A DNA stretch of 64,000 nt from Lindgomyces ingoldianus (GCF_010093535.1 NW_022985191.1:841104-905103); one strand, 5' to 3'. Positions 1-12,515 are shown, counted from the first letter of the stretch. The notes: a model not told the origin generated them from the sequence alone. A program made the numbers and translations.

Positions 1-3000
1 TAGCTTTCTTAACTATACCTTACTAGGCTCTTTATTCCTCTACTATTACCTGCTGTCTTTATACTGTTGCTTGTCTTAATTCTCTTTATTATATAAAGAT
101 GGTTCTTATAGCGCCTATTATTTAAGTAGGTCCTTTTACATAATATTCTTATTATTAGACAAGTGTGTAGAATGTGTATAAAAAGGTAGTTATTATAATG
201 CCTTTATATCTAATGCAGCCTAAGATTATTTAAAGTAGGAATGTAAAAAGCTATTAGCAGAGTTAAAAGCAATTTAAAAAGATAAGATGCGCAAAAAAAA
301 AAAAGGTAAAAGTAAAAAAAAGTTTTTAAAAAAGTAGTAGAAGTTACTTACACATCTTTAGTTTTTAGTTGCTTATTAAAAAAGAATATAGTAGTAGTTA
401 GATTTTCTAGCAGATTAAAGGGTAAAGTATTTAAAAAAAAACTTTTTATCCTTAGATAAGCTTAAAGCGCTTAAGGCAAAAGTAGCAGGTCTTTCTCTTC
501 CTTAACCTATGTTAAAGGGTTGCAGACTTCCTACATTATAGCTAGCTAATTCTGCTGTAGTTTTAACTAATAATAGTGCTTTCTAGTCTAGAGAGCTTTC
601 TTCTAGGTAGTTTTATTTAGAAGAGACTCTAAGTATTTATAAAAGGCCTAAGAGATGTTTAACAGGTTCTTAATAGGTTTTTAAGTGTTTTTACTAGTAA
701 GCTATTCTTTCTATTTTATTAAGTACTTGTTTTCTTAATAGTCTAAGATTTATTCTACTTTATATTCTTTTTCTTCTTTCTTTTAACTAGTAGTTGTAAG
801 TAGAATAGTCTTAAGCATAAGTTTAAGCTTAAAGACATAGAACTAAGGGTGTATTTACATTTTCTTTAGTAGCTTAAGTTTACAGGTGCTAGGGCACGTT
901 TGTATAACTCTATAAGGTTTTATGCATTTCTTAGCTAGCTTTTTAAAGGGTCTTAGTGTTTTAAGGTTCTTTATATCTAGATACATATAATTACTAGAGT
1001 GTATTTTTAGTGCTAGTTATTTTTTTTAGTTTACTACTTTTTTTATAGCTTCTTAGGCTAACTATGCTTCTCTAGTAAGTTTTTAATACAGTTTTAGAAG
1101 TCTAGTTATTTAGTTTATAGCTTTTAAAAAATTAGTTAGTTATAAGCCTTAAAGTTTATAGCATAAAAAATATTTAAAGTTAGCCTTAAATAGGGTCTTC
1201 TTAGTTATAGCTAACTTTATAGTGTTAATAGCTAGTTGCGCTATTAGCAGCTATTTTGCCTAGTTACTTTATTTATAGAATATATACTTACATAGATACT
1301 TTTCTACTTTTATGTTTACTTTTTTTATTTATTTGTCTATTTATAGGTAGTAAGCAGTAAAGAGTTTGTAATTAATTCTAAGATGCTTAACTACAGCTGC
1401 CTAAAATTTGCTAGTAAATAGCTTATTATAGTTAGAGATAATAATCTTAGGGTAGCTATAAGTAGCTAAGACATTTTTTTCTAGTTTAAACATAAACTTC
1501 TTAGCTGTAATGCTTTTTTCTAATAGCTATAAGTAAATAAATTTAGTTGTTTTATTAATAACTTATGTAATTATGTTATATAATCTTTCTGTGCTAGGTT
1601 CTTATAATAGTAGTAGTCTAGTAATAAAATTTATAGTTATTATAGTCTATAGTTAACTTAGCGCTGTAATTAGTTAAAGTAGTCTATAAAGTTTATAGCG
1701 TTAAAAATTATTCTTATTATAGATGTTGCATTTCTATAAGACTTTAGTACATAAGTGCTTTAATTAGGGAACTTTTTAAAGTATAGCATCTTTAATTTTC
1801 TTCTGTAGCAATCTAATTCCTAGGTGTCTAAACATAGAGGCTTTATAATATTTCTTTATTAGGTTCTTTTATTCTTATTTAACTATTATAAAAGAGCATA
1901 GTAGTTTCTCTTAGTTTAGTTCTTTATAAACTAGTCCTTTTAAAGTTTCTTTAAAAATAGTAAATTTCTTAGATTTTTTTTATTTTTTTTAAAGTAATTA
2001 GCGCGTTTGCTTAGAGTGTCTACTTATTAGTTACTACTTCTTACTACATGTTTAATAATAAAATTAAATTAAGCAAGTTTTATAGCCTATTACACATGCA
2101 TTAGTAAAAGTTTTTTTATAGTAAAAAAGGTAATAAGGTTTACATAGTTAGTAAGAATTATAAATTATTAACTAAGGCTTTAGAGTTTAACTTCTTAATT
2201 CCTACATACATTAACTATAGCTTTTAATTCCTTATTAGGGATAGTATACTTTTATTCTAATAGCGCAAACTTTGCTAAATAGTAGGCTACTAGATGCTAT
2301 TAACTATTTTCTTATTTTTAAGAAAGTGCTGCTTCTTCTACTTTTAAAGAAGCATTAGTGTGCACCTTTGTTTCTAGTGTAAAGTTGTATATCTTAAAGA
2401 CAGAGTAGCTTGTTATTATTTATTTTAACTTTTAAAAGGCTTTTTCTATTTCTGTTATCTATTAGAATTTTTAGGTAGCTTTTTCTTTAGAAGTAGCGTC
2501 TATAAGGAGTAGCGTAATCTTTAAGTAATCTTTAATTATTCTTTATATGTAGCTAGTAAGGCCTAGAAATCCCTTAACTTCTGTAATAGTTTCTAGTGTT
2601 AGCTATTTAAGTACCTTACTTACTTTAGCAGGATCTATCTTTATTTCTTCTCTATTAATAATAAATTTAAGATAGTTTATTTTTTATACATTAAACTTGC
2701 ATTTTTCTAGCTGTAGATAGAGTCTGTATTTTTAAAGTTTATGTAGTACTATTTATACTTTTATTACATAGTCTAGTTTGTCTTCTTTTATGTATATAAG
2801 AATGTTATCTAGATATACTAAAACAAAGATATCTAAGTATAAGTTAAGTGTAGTGTTAATTACTTTTTAAAAAGTTACAAAGGTGTTAGTAAGTCTAAAT
2901 AGCATAATAAGAAGTTTATAAAAAGCTTATAAAGTTTTAAAAGCTATTATTTATTTATATTCTTTTTTTATTCTTATTTTATTAAATTTATCTTAAACAT

Positions 3001-3804
3001 TAAACTTAGTAAAGTGCTTAGTTCCTTTTAACTAGTTTATAATGTCTTAAATAATAAGAAAAGAGAACTAATCTCTTATAGTGTTCTTATTAAAGGTTTA
3101 ATAATCTTAGTAAACTTTAACTTTTTTATTCTTTTTTTTATAAAGACTACTGCTAATGCTATAAGGCTTTTACTTTCTTAAATGTAGCCTCTTACTAGCA
3201 TACAGTCTATGTATTCTTATAGTGCTTTTTTCTAAACTACTGTAAAAGAGCGCAGCTTATGTGTCTTTAGTTAAAAGTTAAGTTTAAAATTAATTGCGTA
3301 GTTCTAAGGCTAGTGTAAAGGTAGTTCTTCTAAGTCTTTAGAAGTTATAAACATGTTCTTATAGCTATAATATTCTTTTAAGAGTTCCTTTCTTAGTTTT
3401 TCTATAATTTAGTAGATTTCTACTTAATCTAGATCTTTTTTTTTAAATTTTTTAAAAAAGTTTTTTTCTAATTCCTTCTTTATTATCTAGATAGCTTATG
3501 CTTTTAGTTTTTAACAGGGGAATCTCTAGGGCTTAGTTGTTTGTTTCTTTTATGTGTGCTTAGCTTTAACCTTTATTATTATAGTTTTCTAGTTTATCTT
3601 AGAGTTATATTAATAAAGCTAGTTATATTCTAGTATAATTTAGTATTTTCCTCTAAGTAGTAATATGCTTAGGGACATATAGTTAGTTATTATGTTAGTT
3701 TTTAAAGTTACTTCTTCTATTTCTAGTTAGATTTTTCCTCTACTATATTTAATTAAAAACGTGTTAGCTAAGAATACTTAAAAAAGTTACTTTTTTATTT
3801 AGTA

Positions 3805-4904
3805 ACGTACTTCACGGGCGAGTTGCTCACACACCTAAGTTGCTTACTTTTGCTAAGACCCTACTAAACTACCCTTCCTACACTAATGCATTCCCCACAA
3901 CACTACTTAGACGTGCTAAAAGAACGTTAGATACAGCTTACGCTCTAAGCTTTTAAATAAGACATAAAACTCTTAAAGAAATGTGCTATAGCTATGTGTA
4001 AAGTTTTATAAAAGATAATAAATAACTATAGCACTAGATAACCTTTATAAGCTAATTCTACAGCTAAATTATAGAGGCTAGGCAATAAAAAAAAGCAGGT
4101 AATTGTTAAGACTATACTTAAGCTATATGCGCAAGGAATTTCCCCTTAGATAGCATTTATAGCTAATATAGCTAATTCTTTGCGCGCTAAGCGTAATCTA
4201 GGCTATGTTTGTATAAACTAGCCTAGTACATTTATAAAGCGTTATTTAGAGCTTAAAGTAACATTTAAGCGTAAGTACAACTATAAGAGAGCTCTCTGCA
4301 AGAGTCCTAGAGTAATTTAGAGTAGGTTTAGCCTTATAGAGAATATTAAAGCTAAGTATAGCATCTAGGATAATAACATGTATAACTTTAGCAAGATAAG
4401 GTTTATAATTAGCTAAATATCTCTTAACTATACTTACGCTTAAAACTTTACTTTAAGCTCTAAATAACGCTTTATAAATGTACTAGGCTAGTTTATATAA
4501 ACATAGCCTAGATTACGCTTAGCGCGCAAAGAATTAGCTATATTAGCTATAAATGCTATCTAAGGGGAAATTCCTTGCGCATATAGCTTAAGTATAGTCT
4601 TAACAATTACCTGCTTCTTTTTATTGCCTAGCCTTTATAATTTAGCTGTAGAATTAGCTTGTAAAGGTTATCTAGTGCTATAGTTATTTATTATCTTTTA
4701 TAAAACTTTACACATAGCTATAGCACATTTCTTTAAGAGTTTTATGTCTTGTTTAAAAGCTTAGAGCGTAAGCTGTATCTAACATTCTTTTAGCGCGTCT
4801 AAGTAGTGTTATAGGGAATGCATTAGTGTAGGAAGGGTGGTTTAGTAGGGTCTTGGCAAAAGTGAGCAACTCAGGTGTGTGAGCAACTCGCCTGTGAAGT
4901 ACGT
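3805..4904. mobile_element. FB1: palindromic pogo/Fot1-derived element, 1100 bp
   Basis: Starts ACGTACTTCACGGGCGAG and ends with the inverted form, flanked on both sides by TA (3803-3804 and 4905-4906), the duplication typical of Tc1/mariner/pogo. Almost the whole element is an inverted repeat: arms 3805-4278 and about 4427-4904, loop about 148 bp. The loop reads on the plus strand like the middle of a pogo DDE transposase (a degenerate YGIQDxDxYNFxExGF block). The two outer 50 bp are nearly free of RIP changes, the inner arms are not. It has inserted into gypsy B1. Confidence 0.85.
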
Positions 4905-6795
4905 TAAAGTATCTTATAATTCTTAACTTATTAGGAGTTAATTACTAAGAACATGTATCTACTGTTAATTAGCGTAAGGCCTTTACATACTATTCCTTTA
5001 GAGAATTTAAGTGTGCAGTTAGCTGTTAGGCTTCTTTCTAACTCTTATCCTACTACTACTAGGACTTTTATGTTATAGTAGACTTTATTATAATTTATAC
5101 TAGAGTCATCTTTTTTAATGTTTAAAGGGCTGTGTATTTATTTATCTGCCTAGTTAGCTATAATTTTAAATTACTAGTAATCTTTTATTATACAGTTATC
5201 TACTAGGCAAATAATGCTTTCTACTTTATAGTAATATAAGAGCTAATTATTCTACTAATTAGCTTTTTACTAGAAATAGTAGAAGGCATAGTTAGAGGCG
5301 TTTTTGCATTTAGTCTATAGTTTTTTCTTATGTAGTGGTCTAGTACTATAATGCTAACAATTTAGCATTTTGCATGTTATAGCTAGTCTTGTTAGAGTGT
5401 CTATAAATTTATTACTTTTTTAAGCGCCTATTAGCTACTAACTAGCCTAGTGTTTAGTTAGCTAATGCTAGGTACAGTACTTATTTATGCAGAGGTACTA
5501 GGTAAATAGACATTATTTAAGATTAGTGCAGATAGGTATAGGTTGTACTTAGGCCTATTAGGGGTATTCCTTTATTTAGATTATCTGTAGGGGATAGTCT
5601 TTATATTTACAATAGTAGGCGTTGTGCCTTCTGCTTCTACATAGGATATAATATCTATAAATCTGTTATAGCTCTAACTCTTTTCTTGTTACTGCTAGTG
5701 CTAGGGGTAGTGTGTCTAGTTGTTTCTTTAATAAAGCTAGGGTTTATAAAAGCGTTAGATGCTAGTTAGGGCTCTTTCCTTTTACTAAAAATTTTTTAAA
5801 AATTTTTTGTTATTTTTCTTTATTTAGGATGTTATAATAGACTATAGCAATTTTTCTTATAACTTTATAGGTGTTATAGTTATTATTAAAGGTTACCTTA
5901 TAGAGTTCTATTTTGCAGAAGTTATAGTTATAAAATTCTCTACATTTCTAGCAGTTTCCTTACTTAAACTGTTGCTTAAGTTCCTTTAGTAGGATTCCTA
6001 ACCTGCTTTATTTAAAAGGGTATTATTCTTCTCCTCTTCTTATGTTTTTAATGTAGTTGTTTATATTAAGTGCTACTATTCTTTAAGGACTGCAGCCTAT
6101 TTAATAGCCCTAGAGATACTGTCTCTCTTCTAGACCCCTACCTTCTAATAGTCTACTAGATAGTTAGAGGATTTGTAGTTGTCTCTACATCTCTAGTAAA
6201 GTTGTTTATTAAGCCTGTTGTGTATTTCTTTATGTGTTAGGCCTTTGTTAACATACATAGCTTTTATAGTTAACCTGCTATCTTTATTCTTTAGTTATTT
6301 AAAGTCTAGACATTTCTAACAGAAGTAGCCTACTTTTTTATAGTTAAGGCATGCCTTCTTTTTAAGCTATTTCTTTTATTCCTTATTTAGGGGTGGTCTT
6401 ACACTTCTAAAGGTACTGTTCTTTTTCTTAGAGAAGCTACACATATGCTTAGCGTAACTAAGGTCTATAGGTTTACTATTAAACTATAAAGTTTCCTTTT
6501 TCTTTTAGAACTAGTTAGGTTTTAAAGTTGTCACACCTGTCTTCTTCTTCTTATGTTGCTTAGCATGTCTTTTGTTATAAGTAAGTGCTTTCTTAACATA
6601 ATCCTTAAAGCTTTTAAGTTTCCTTATGTAAGTAAATTTATCTTTAATTATGTCTAAAAGCTTATTATAGAACATTTGTTTTATTACTTTCTTATTAGTC
6701 TATCTATAGATAGCTAGCAGCTCTCTAAAGCAGGCTGCGTAATGTTAGACAGAGCTACTTTCTTATTAGAGGGCATTTATTCTGTTAACTGCTTA

Positions 6796-7927
6796 ACGTA
6801 CCTAACAGGTTGGCCGGCCACACAGGTTAGCCGGCCACTTTTGCCAAGCCCCTACTAAAACTACTCTATTCTCTTGCAAAACAGCCTACTTTAGCCCTAT
6901 ATAAAGTAATACAACACAAGATATTATTTAAAGTCTACTTCTACTACTTACTTACATGTACATAAGTTATGCCTAGTTTAATTACACTACCTACATTACT
7001 TTTAACTTAGCTTACCTTCTTTAGCGCGCACCTGCGTCTTTAGCTTCTTTCTATTACTACGCGCTTTAAACTTCTTTAGAGCAGTTAAACAAGCTTTATC
7101 CTTAACTATTAAGGTTTTTTTTGCCTAAATCTGCTTTCTTTTATGTAATTTATATTACATAGTAGCCTTATTTACTGCTTAAAGCTTTATAATCTTATAG
7201 CTTACTTTATTATGTTAATGCTTTAAATAACTATTATTTACTTTTTATTACCTTACTATATTACTTTTAGCTGTCTTTATCTCTCTAAAGCTGTAATAAC
7301 TGCTCTAGTTAATATCTAGCCTATTATAAAGCCTAACTTATTAAAGTTATACTTATCTTTATTCTAGATACTGTACTTAGCTTTTATGTTAGCTACTAGG
7401 CAAAACTAGCCCTAGATAACCTCTAGATTTTTATAAAGCACTTTTTTATAATTATACTTATAATTAAACTTTATTATAAACTTAAGGCAGTGCTTAACCT
7501 ATATACTAGGCTAGTTTAAGCTAACCTAGCCTAGATTGCGCTCTGTAGGCAAGGAATTAGCTATATTAGCTACAGCTGTAAGCCTAGAGGGAAATCTATG
7601 TGTAATAAGCTTAAGTATGTACTTAACAACTACCTTTTTTTTAAGCTTAGTTAGATTCCTTAATTTAGGCTAGCATTCTGCTTATAAAGGCTGTCTAGCG
7701 CGTTAATTGCTTAGTGTTGTGTAAAAGATATTATAGATAGCTGTAGTGTGTTATAAGAAAAGTTTTAAGTTTTATTTAAAAGCCTAAAAAGCAAGCTGTA
7801 TCTAATGTTCTTTAGAAGATTTAATCTAGTGTTGTTGTTAAGGCATTATGTAGATAGGTAGAGTTTAGTAGGGGCTTAGCAAAAGTGGCCGGCCAACCTG
7901 TGTAGCCGGCTAACCTGTTAGGTACGT
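6796..7927 (-). mobile_element. ST1: pogo/Fot1-derived element, 1132 bp
   Basis: Terminal inverted repeats begin ACGTACCTAACAGG, contain two tandem 17-bp units (CAGGTTGGCCGGCCACA type) and continue with ACTTTTGCCAAGCCCC. TA flanks both ends (6794-6795, 7928-7929). A second copy of exactly the same length is at 33035-34166. On the minus strand, about 7370 down to 6990, a degenerate pogo transposase can be read (YNF-x-x-x-GF block, then the basic C-terminal stretch). The right half resembles an arm of FB1, so ST and FB are related derivatives. No intact ORF. Confidence 0.85.
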
Positions 7928-8515
7928 TATTTCTTTTTGTTAACTAGCCTATAAATTATAGTTAGAGCTTTTTTAAATAAATTAAAGTCTTTAAAAACCT
8001 TTTATGTTTCTAGTAGTAAAGGTTTACTATTTGCTCTATAGTTTATCTAGTTATTAGTGTAGAGCTAAAACTAAATAGTAGGTAATTCTTCTAAGTATAG
8101 GCTTATCTATAAAATTATTTCTTTATTTATTCTAAAAGCACCTTTGTTGTATTGCATGTAGAGGTGGCACTTTATAAAGAAGGGTTTTAAGTCTCTAGCA
8201 GAGCTATTAAATGCTTTAGAGGGGGCTAGGCATAAAGTCTTTTTAGACTTAATACTAGTTTTTTTTAAGTAATATTTCTAAGGTTAGCTACTTCTAGCTA
8301 AAGGGCCTGTAGCTAATAGATGTTTAAGGGCCTTTATTATACTTATTGCTAGAGGTGTTGCTTAAGCTGTTTAAGCTTATTACAGAGATATAGTATCTGC
8401 TAATTCTATGCTTTCTTAGTTACTATAAGGGTCTAGCTAGTGCTAGCAGCTAAAGCGCCTGTTATGCTAATGTCTAAGGTAGTAGTAGCTATACTTTGCA
8501 GGTAGTAGTAATTAC

Positions 8516-9113
8516 TGTTACAATTCTTACTCTAGCAAAATAGTATTTTTAGGAGTATAACAGCCTATAGTAAGTATTAGCAAAAAGGGGTAGAACTTAG
8601 CTTAATTAGGTGTACAGTCTGTTAAGCAGAGTGTAGGTCTAGTTAAGATAAAAAAGGCAGGTTGTAGTTTAGCCCAGCAGCTGTATAGGGAGCTAGCAAA
8701 CCTAATCTGTAAGGATAGGAAAGGAAGTATATATAGTGTAAGATATACAAGGCAGTAATGTCCTCTTTATAAAGGTTTTAATGCCTCTTAGTTTATTAAG
8801 TAGGTAAAGACTAAATAGTAATTATAACCTTCTAACTATAGTTGTGATTAAGACTATATACATAGGGTTTACATGTTCTGCATGTTTGCATGCTTACATG
8901 CTTGTGCAGCCTGCATGGCCTGTAAGCCTACAAGCCTGCAGTTCTTATTAGATAATACATTCTGCTAGGCTTTTGTCTAAAAGCTAAAGCTATTGGTTAT
9001 TTGTCCTGTCACGTGATTTGTTCAACATGGGTTTAAGCTTCTTCCATCCGACGTTGTTTAGGCTGTGTGGGACAGCTGATTGGGTTATTACAGTCTGTCT
9101 GTTGGCTGTAACA
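8516..9113 (-). repeat. 5' LTR of gypsy B1 (family B, 598 bp)
   Basis: Read on the minus strand it starts TGTTACAGCC at 9113 and ends GTAACA at 8516. The length equals the 598 bp LTR at 28883-29480, and the sequence matches 34357-34739 plus 57070-57293. The outer 100 bases (9010-9113) keep GC-rich sequence such as a CACGTG core; the inner end is AT-rich. Around 8880-8935 there is a run of short CATG-containing repeats that differs in every family B copy. Confidence 0.88.
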
Positions 9114-9570
9114 GGTAACTAGATTGTAGTTTGTCTCTATAGCAGCAGTATAGTAGCTAGGTTAAACAGTCCTGTTAGACAGAATTAGAGGTATATATAG
9201 TGTAAGATATACAAATAGTATTTCAGCTCTTTAGAAAGCTAAAATGCTACTTAGTCTATATAATAAATAAACTAAACATTAAACACGCCTTTTTAAAGGT
9301 TGTTTAAGGTTAAAACTATATACATGTCTTAAAGTGCTAAGAACAAGTTAGATAAGTTTAGTAAGTTTGTTATAATAAGCTTGCTAAGCTTATTAAGCTT
9401 GCCTAATTTATAGCCTGCCTTCTTATTAGATAATGCACTCTTCTGTGTTTATAGGTAGCTGCGCTGCTTCTGCATCTTCTAATTAGTCTGTAAGCGAGCC
9501 CTGTCCCAACCTAGCTAGATTGTGGAGCACTACCGGTGGAGTTACGTCGGTCCAACTATAGACCGTAACA
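9114..9570 (-). repeat. Truncated LTR of gypsy family A (A1)
   Basis: On the minus strand it begins TGTTACGGTCTATAGTTGG at 9570 and matches the 593 bp LTRs at 34740-35332 and 56472-57064. The match stops at 9114 because gypsy B1 has inserted within it, at the point corresponding to ctggtcacc in the intact copies. The first 90 bases (9480-9570) are little mutated, the rest is RIPed. It could be a solo LTR or the 5' LTR of an element whose body is outside the window. Confidence 0.8.
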
Positions 9571-9771
9571 TAAGCTAAATATTTACTAACTATACTTATA
9601 CTTAGAACTTTACTTTAAGCTTTAAATAACACTTTATAAAAGTTCTAGGCTAGTTTATGCTAATATAGCCTAAATTATACTTAGTGTGTAAAAGATTAGC
9701 TATATTAGCTATAGCTACTAGCTAAAAAAGAAAATCCTTACATATATAGCTTAAGTATATGCTTAATAATT
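9571..9771. mobile_element. FB2a: right-arm fragment of an FB element
   Basis: This 200 bp matches FB1 from the loop edge (near 4411) into its right arm. It is cut on the left by the family A LTR and joined on the right, at a shared acttactttt stretch, to the left arm of another FB copy. It contains no coding sequence. Confidence 0.65.
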
Positions 9772-10204
9772 ACTTACTTTTGCTAAGGCCCTACTAAACT
9801 ACTCTTTTTACACTAATGTATTTCTAATAACACTACTTAGACATGCTAAAAACATATTAGATATAGCTTAGACTTTAAGCTTTTAAATAAAATGTAACAC
9901 TTTTAAAGTAATATGCTGCAGCAATGTACAGAGTCTCTTAAAAAAATAATAAATAACTAACATACTAAATAACTTTTATAAGCTAATTCTACAGCTAACT
10001 TATAAAAGCTAAGTAATAATAAAAAGTAAGTAATTCTTAAGCATATACTTAAGCTGTATGTGTAAGAATTTTCCTTTTAGCTAGTAGCTATAGCTAAATA
10101 TAGCTAATTCTTTACACGCTAGGCATAATCTAGGCTATATTAGCATAAACTAGCCTAGTATGTTTATAAAGTGTTATCTAAAGCTTAACGTAAAGTTTTA
10201 AGTA

Positions 10205-12062
10205 ACATGGAACACAAGCGAGTCAGTAACATAAGCGAGTTAGTAGCCTCACCAACTTTGCGCAACGCGTTAACTATTAACTACTATAGCTTAACTAACT
10301 ACTTCTTAATTACATTTAAATAAAGTAGGTATTATTCTTACTATCTAAGCCCTTAATTGCGCGTAAATTAAAAGCGTAAATTATGCTACAGCTATGTTTA
10401 ACATGCTCTAATTAACTCTAAACAACTAACGCGCTAGTTAACCTGCATAACATAATTACTAGCTTAACTTAAAGAAGCTTACTAAGCTAGAGGAAGAGTT
10501 AATTATTAGATATATACTTAACCTTAATTTACAAAAATTCTTACTTAGCCTAAACACTGTGCAAGTTATAGCTAACAATCTGCTTACTGCATGTAGTGCT
10601 TAGCTAGTAGGAAAAAACTAGCTACTAAACTTTGTTAAGCGTACAGATAGCTTTACTATGTGTTTTAATTAACTATATAACTAGCAGCAAGCTCTATGTA
10701 AGGATCCTAGGATAATACAGACCTAGTTTAAGCTTGTACAGCGTACGTAGGCTACCTATAGGATCTTAGATAAGGATACCTTTAACTTTAATAAAGCTAG
10801 CTTTATAATAAGCTAGATAACATCTTAAATAGTTGTTACTAGCTTAAAAAGACATTGTTAGCCTAAGGTAGTATAACTAGGTAATTATAAGTAGGTTATA
10901 GTTATTTAGAGAATTAATGCTATAAAGTAGGCTATTCTACTATACATTATCTTAAAGGCCTAGTACCACCTATCTGCCTAGTATAAGGATTAGGATATCC
11001 TAGGCAACTAGAAGATTAGTGTAAGTAAGAATAGATAGACTAATAATAATCTTAGAGTTACCTAGCTAAGGCACTTTATTAAGCATACTAAGAATAGGAT
11101 AGTAGGCGCGCGCTAACTTCTAGTCCTAGATAGTTATGTAAGCTATTACTTAGCTGCATTTAAAAACCTCTGCAGAGAGAACAATATCTACACGCTCTAT
11201 ATGCCTTTACATTTATTACATCTTCTCTAGCTGCTTAATGTTAGCTGCTTCTTACTATTAAAGTGTGTGTATAGGGATAAGATTAACAGCTTAGTCTGCT
11301 GCTACATAAAGCATATTACTAAGCTTAAATTCCTGCCTTTCTTTAGAGCAGCTTTTAAAAAGGCTTTTACACTAAAGAATATTTGCGCAAGTTTTAGAGG
11401 TGCAGGGCTAGTTCTGCTTGCGCTAGAAGCAGTACTATTAAAGCTTAATATAGTTGTTTGTACGCCTTTACTACTACTACTACCTTAACTAGAGGCTCTT
11501 TAGGTGTTGTAAACACTAAGTAACGCACGTAAACTTAAGGCGCAGTTAACTTTACTTTATATAAAGATTTAACAGCATTAAAACTTATCTCCTACATAGA
11601 TGCTTTAGTTGCTAGATTGTCTTACTAAAGGCGCTAGAATAGTAATGCATTTAGCTTTACTACTGCGTAATTAGGTCTCTGCCCTTTAAAAAGCTAATAA
11701 GGCTGCAACAAAGCAAAGGGCGCGTAAAAAAAGGCAGATCTAAAGGCACAGGGATATAACAATTAAAGAAGGTGCAGATATAGTTGCTTAAAGAGACACG
11801 TAGCAGCTAGCAGAGCAGAGTAGGCAGCAGGATGCATTAGCATTAGGGCAAAGTTAACAGGCTCTTGCGCGCTGTAGTTGCTGCAGGGAGCCTAGTTATA
11901 ATTCTTGCACATGTAAAAAAGATACTGTAGGCGCTACTTTATCTTAGATACCTACATTTTTATAGTATTTTAATGCATTGTTAAGTTGCGTTGTTTTAAA
12001 GGTGGAGAAAGTTAGTAAGGCTACTAACTTGCTTATGTTACCAACTCGCTTGTGTTCTATGT
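10205..12062 (+). mobile_element. F1: Fot1/pogo transposon, 1858 bp
   Basis: Inverted repeats of about 50 bp start ACATGGAACACAAGCGAG and end with the complement (TTCTATGT at 12062). TA lies on both sides (10203-10204 and 12063-12064). Each terminus holds two tandem 17-bp units of AAGCGAGT type. The length and single transposase reading frame are those of Fot1/Molly-like pogo elements. It inserted into the loop of FB2b. Confidence 0.9.
10265..11947 (+). pseudogene. Fot1/pogo-type DDE transposase, RIP-inactivated
   Basis: One plus-strand frame runs from about 10265 to a TAG at 11945-11947, with many internal TAA/TAG. Recognisable in order: an N-terminal helix-turn-helix region (IKSV-x-Y block, 10340-10420), the CENP-B-like domain (LEEELIIRYIL block near 10490), NFVKRTDSF near 10628-10654, the catalytic-domain segment DKDTFNF with the following GF-type box near 10760-10810, and a well-preserved C-terminal part (11267-11488) with HITKLKFLPFFRAAF and FRGAGLV. 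A cysteine-rich tail at 11867-11915 looks like a zinc knuckle with its histidine changed to tyrosine. The product would have cut and joined the element's ends at TA. Start position is approximate. Confidence 0.85.
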
Positions 12063-12515
12063 TATAAGTATAGTTAGTAAATATCTACCTTATTATAAAG
12101 TTTTTTTTATTAAAGTTGTATATGTTATTATTCTAAATACTAGACTTAGCTTTAATATTCTTTATAAAGCTAAGCTACTTTTAAATTACTTTAATATTTT
12201 TATAAAAAGCTTTTTTATAGTTATATTTATATTTAAACTTTACTTTAAGCTTTAGATAACACTATATAAACATACTAAGCTAGTTTATGCTAATATAGCC
12301 TAGATTATGCTTAGTATGTAAAGAATTAGCTATATTAGCTATAGCTACTAGCTAAAAGGAAAATTCTTACACATACAGCTTAAGTATATGCTTAAGAATT
12401 ACTTACTTTTTATTATTACTTAGCTTTTATAAGTTAGCTATAAAATTAGCTTATAAAGGTTATCTAGTGTATTAGTTATTTATTATTTTTTAAAAAACTT
12501 TATATATAGCTGTAG

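Larger units (their letters stand above)
1..8500 (-). pseudogene. gypsy B1 gag-pol remnant
   Basis: The frame is destroyed by stops but the order is recognisable by comparison with B3. Gag with a degenerate zinc knuckle lies at roughly 5950-8450 (interrupted by ST1), protease near 5000-5200, reverse transcriptase about 2560-3130, with an LPFGL/NA-type segment and a YLDN-type catalytic box, and the integrase core near 1250-1700, where a degenerate STAYHPQTDGQ-like stretch can be read around 1290-1360. Bases 1-700 are probably 3' non-coding sequence. Limits are approximate because start and stop codons are lost. Confidence 0.7.
1..9113 (-). mobile_element. Ty3/gypsy retrotransposon B1, RIP-mutated, truncated by window edge
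   Basis: A minus-strand LTR retrotransposon whose 5' LTR is at 8516-9113; its 3' end lies beyond base 1. The body matches, on the opposite strand, the plus-strand element B3 (57294-62651) along gag, protease, reverse transcriptase and integrase. Two pogo-derived elements are inserted in it (3805-4904 and 6796-7927). Removing them puts the RT about 3.4 kb from the LTR, as in B3. All coding frames are closed by TAA/TAG. The right end abuts ggtaa inside a family A LTR; the matching duplication would lie left of the window. Confidence 0.85.

Noticed and set aside
1..9000. AT-rich genome of another kind (mitochondrion, apicomplexan, symbiont)
   Set aside because: The AT-rich DNA aligns with itself as LTR and pogo elements differing by RIP-type transitions, and GC-balanced spliced genes lie in the same contig.
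11267..11488. 73-codon plus-strand ORF that could be a small protein
   Set aside because: It is an open stretch of the C-terminal part of the F1 pogo transposase, in frame with recognisable pieces before and after.
12052..12255. 67-codon hydrophobic ORF
   Set aside because: It starts in the F1 terminal repeat and runs into an AT-rich FB arm; the Phe/Ile/Leu/Tyr-rich composition reflects TA-rich DNA only.
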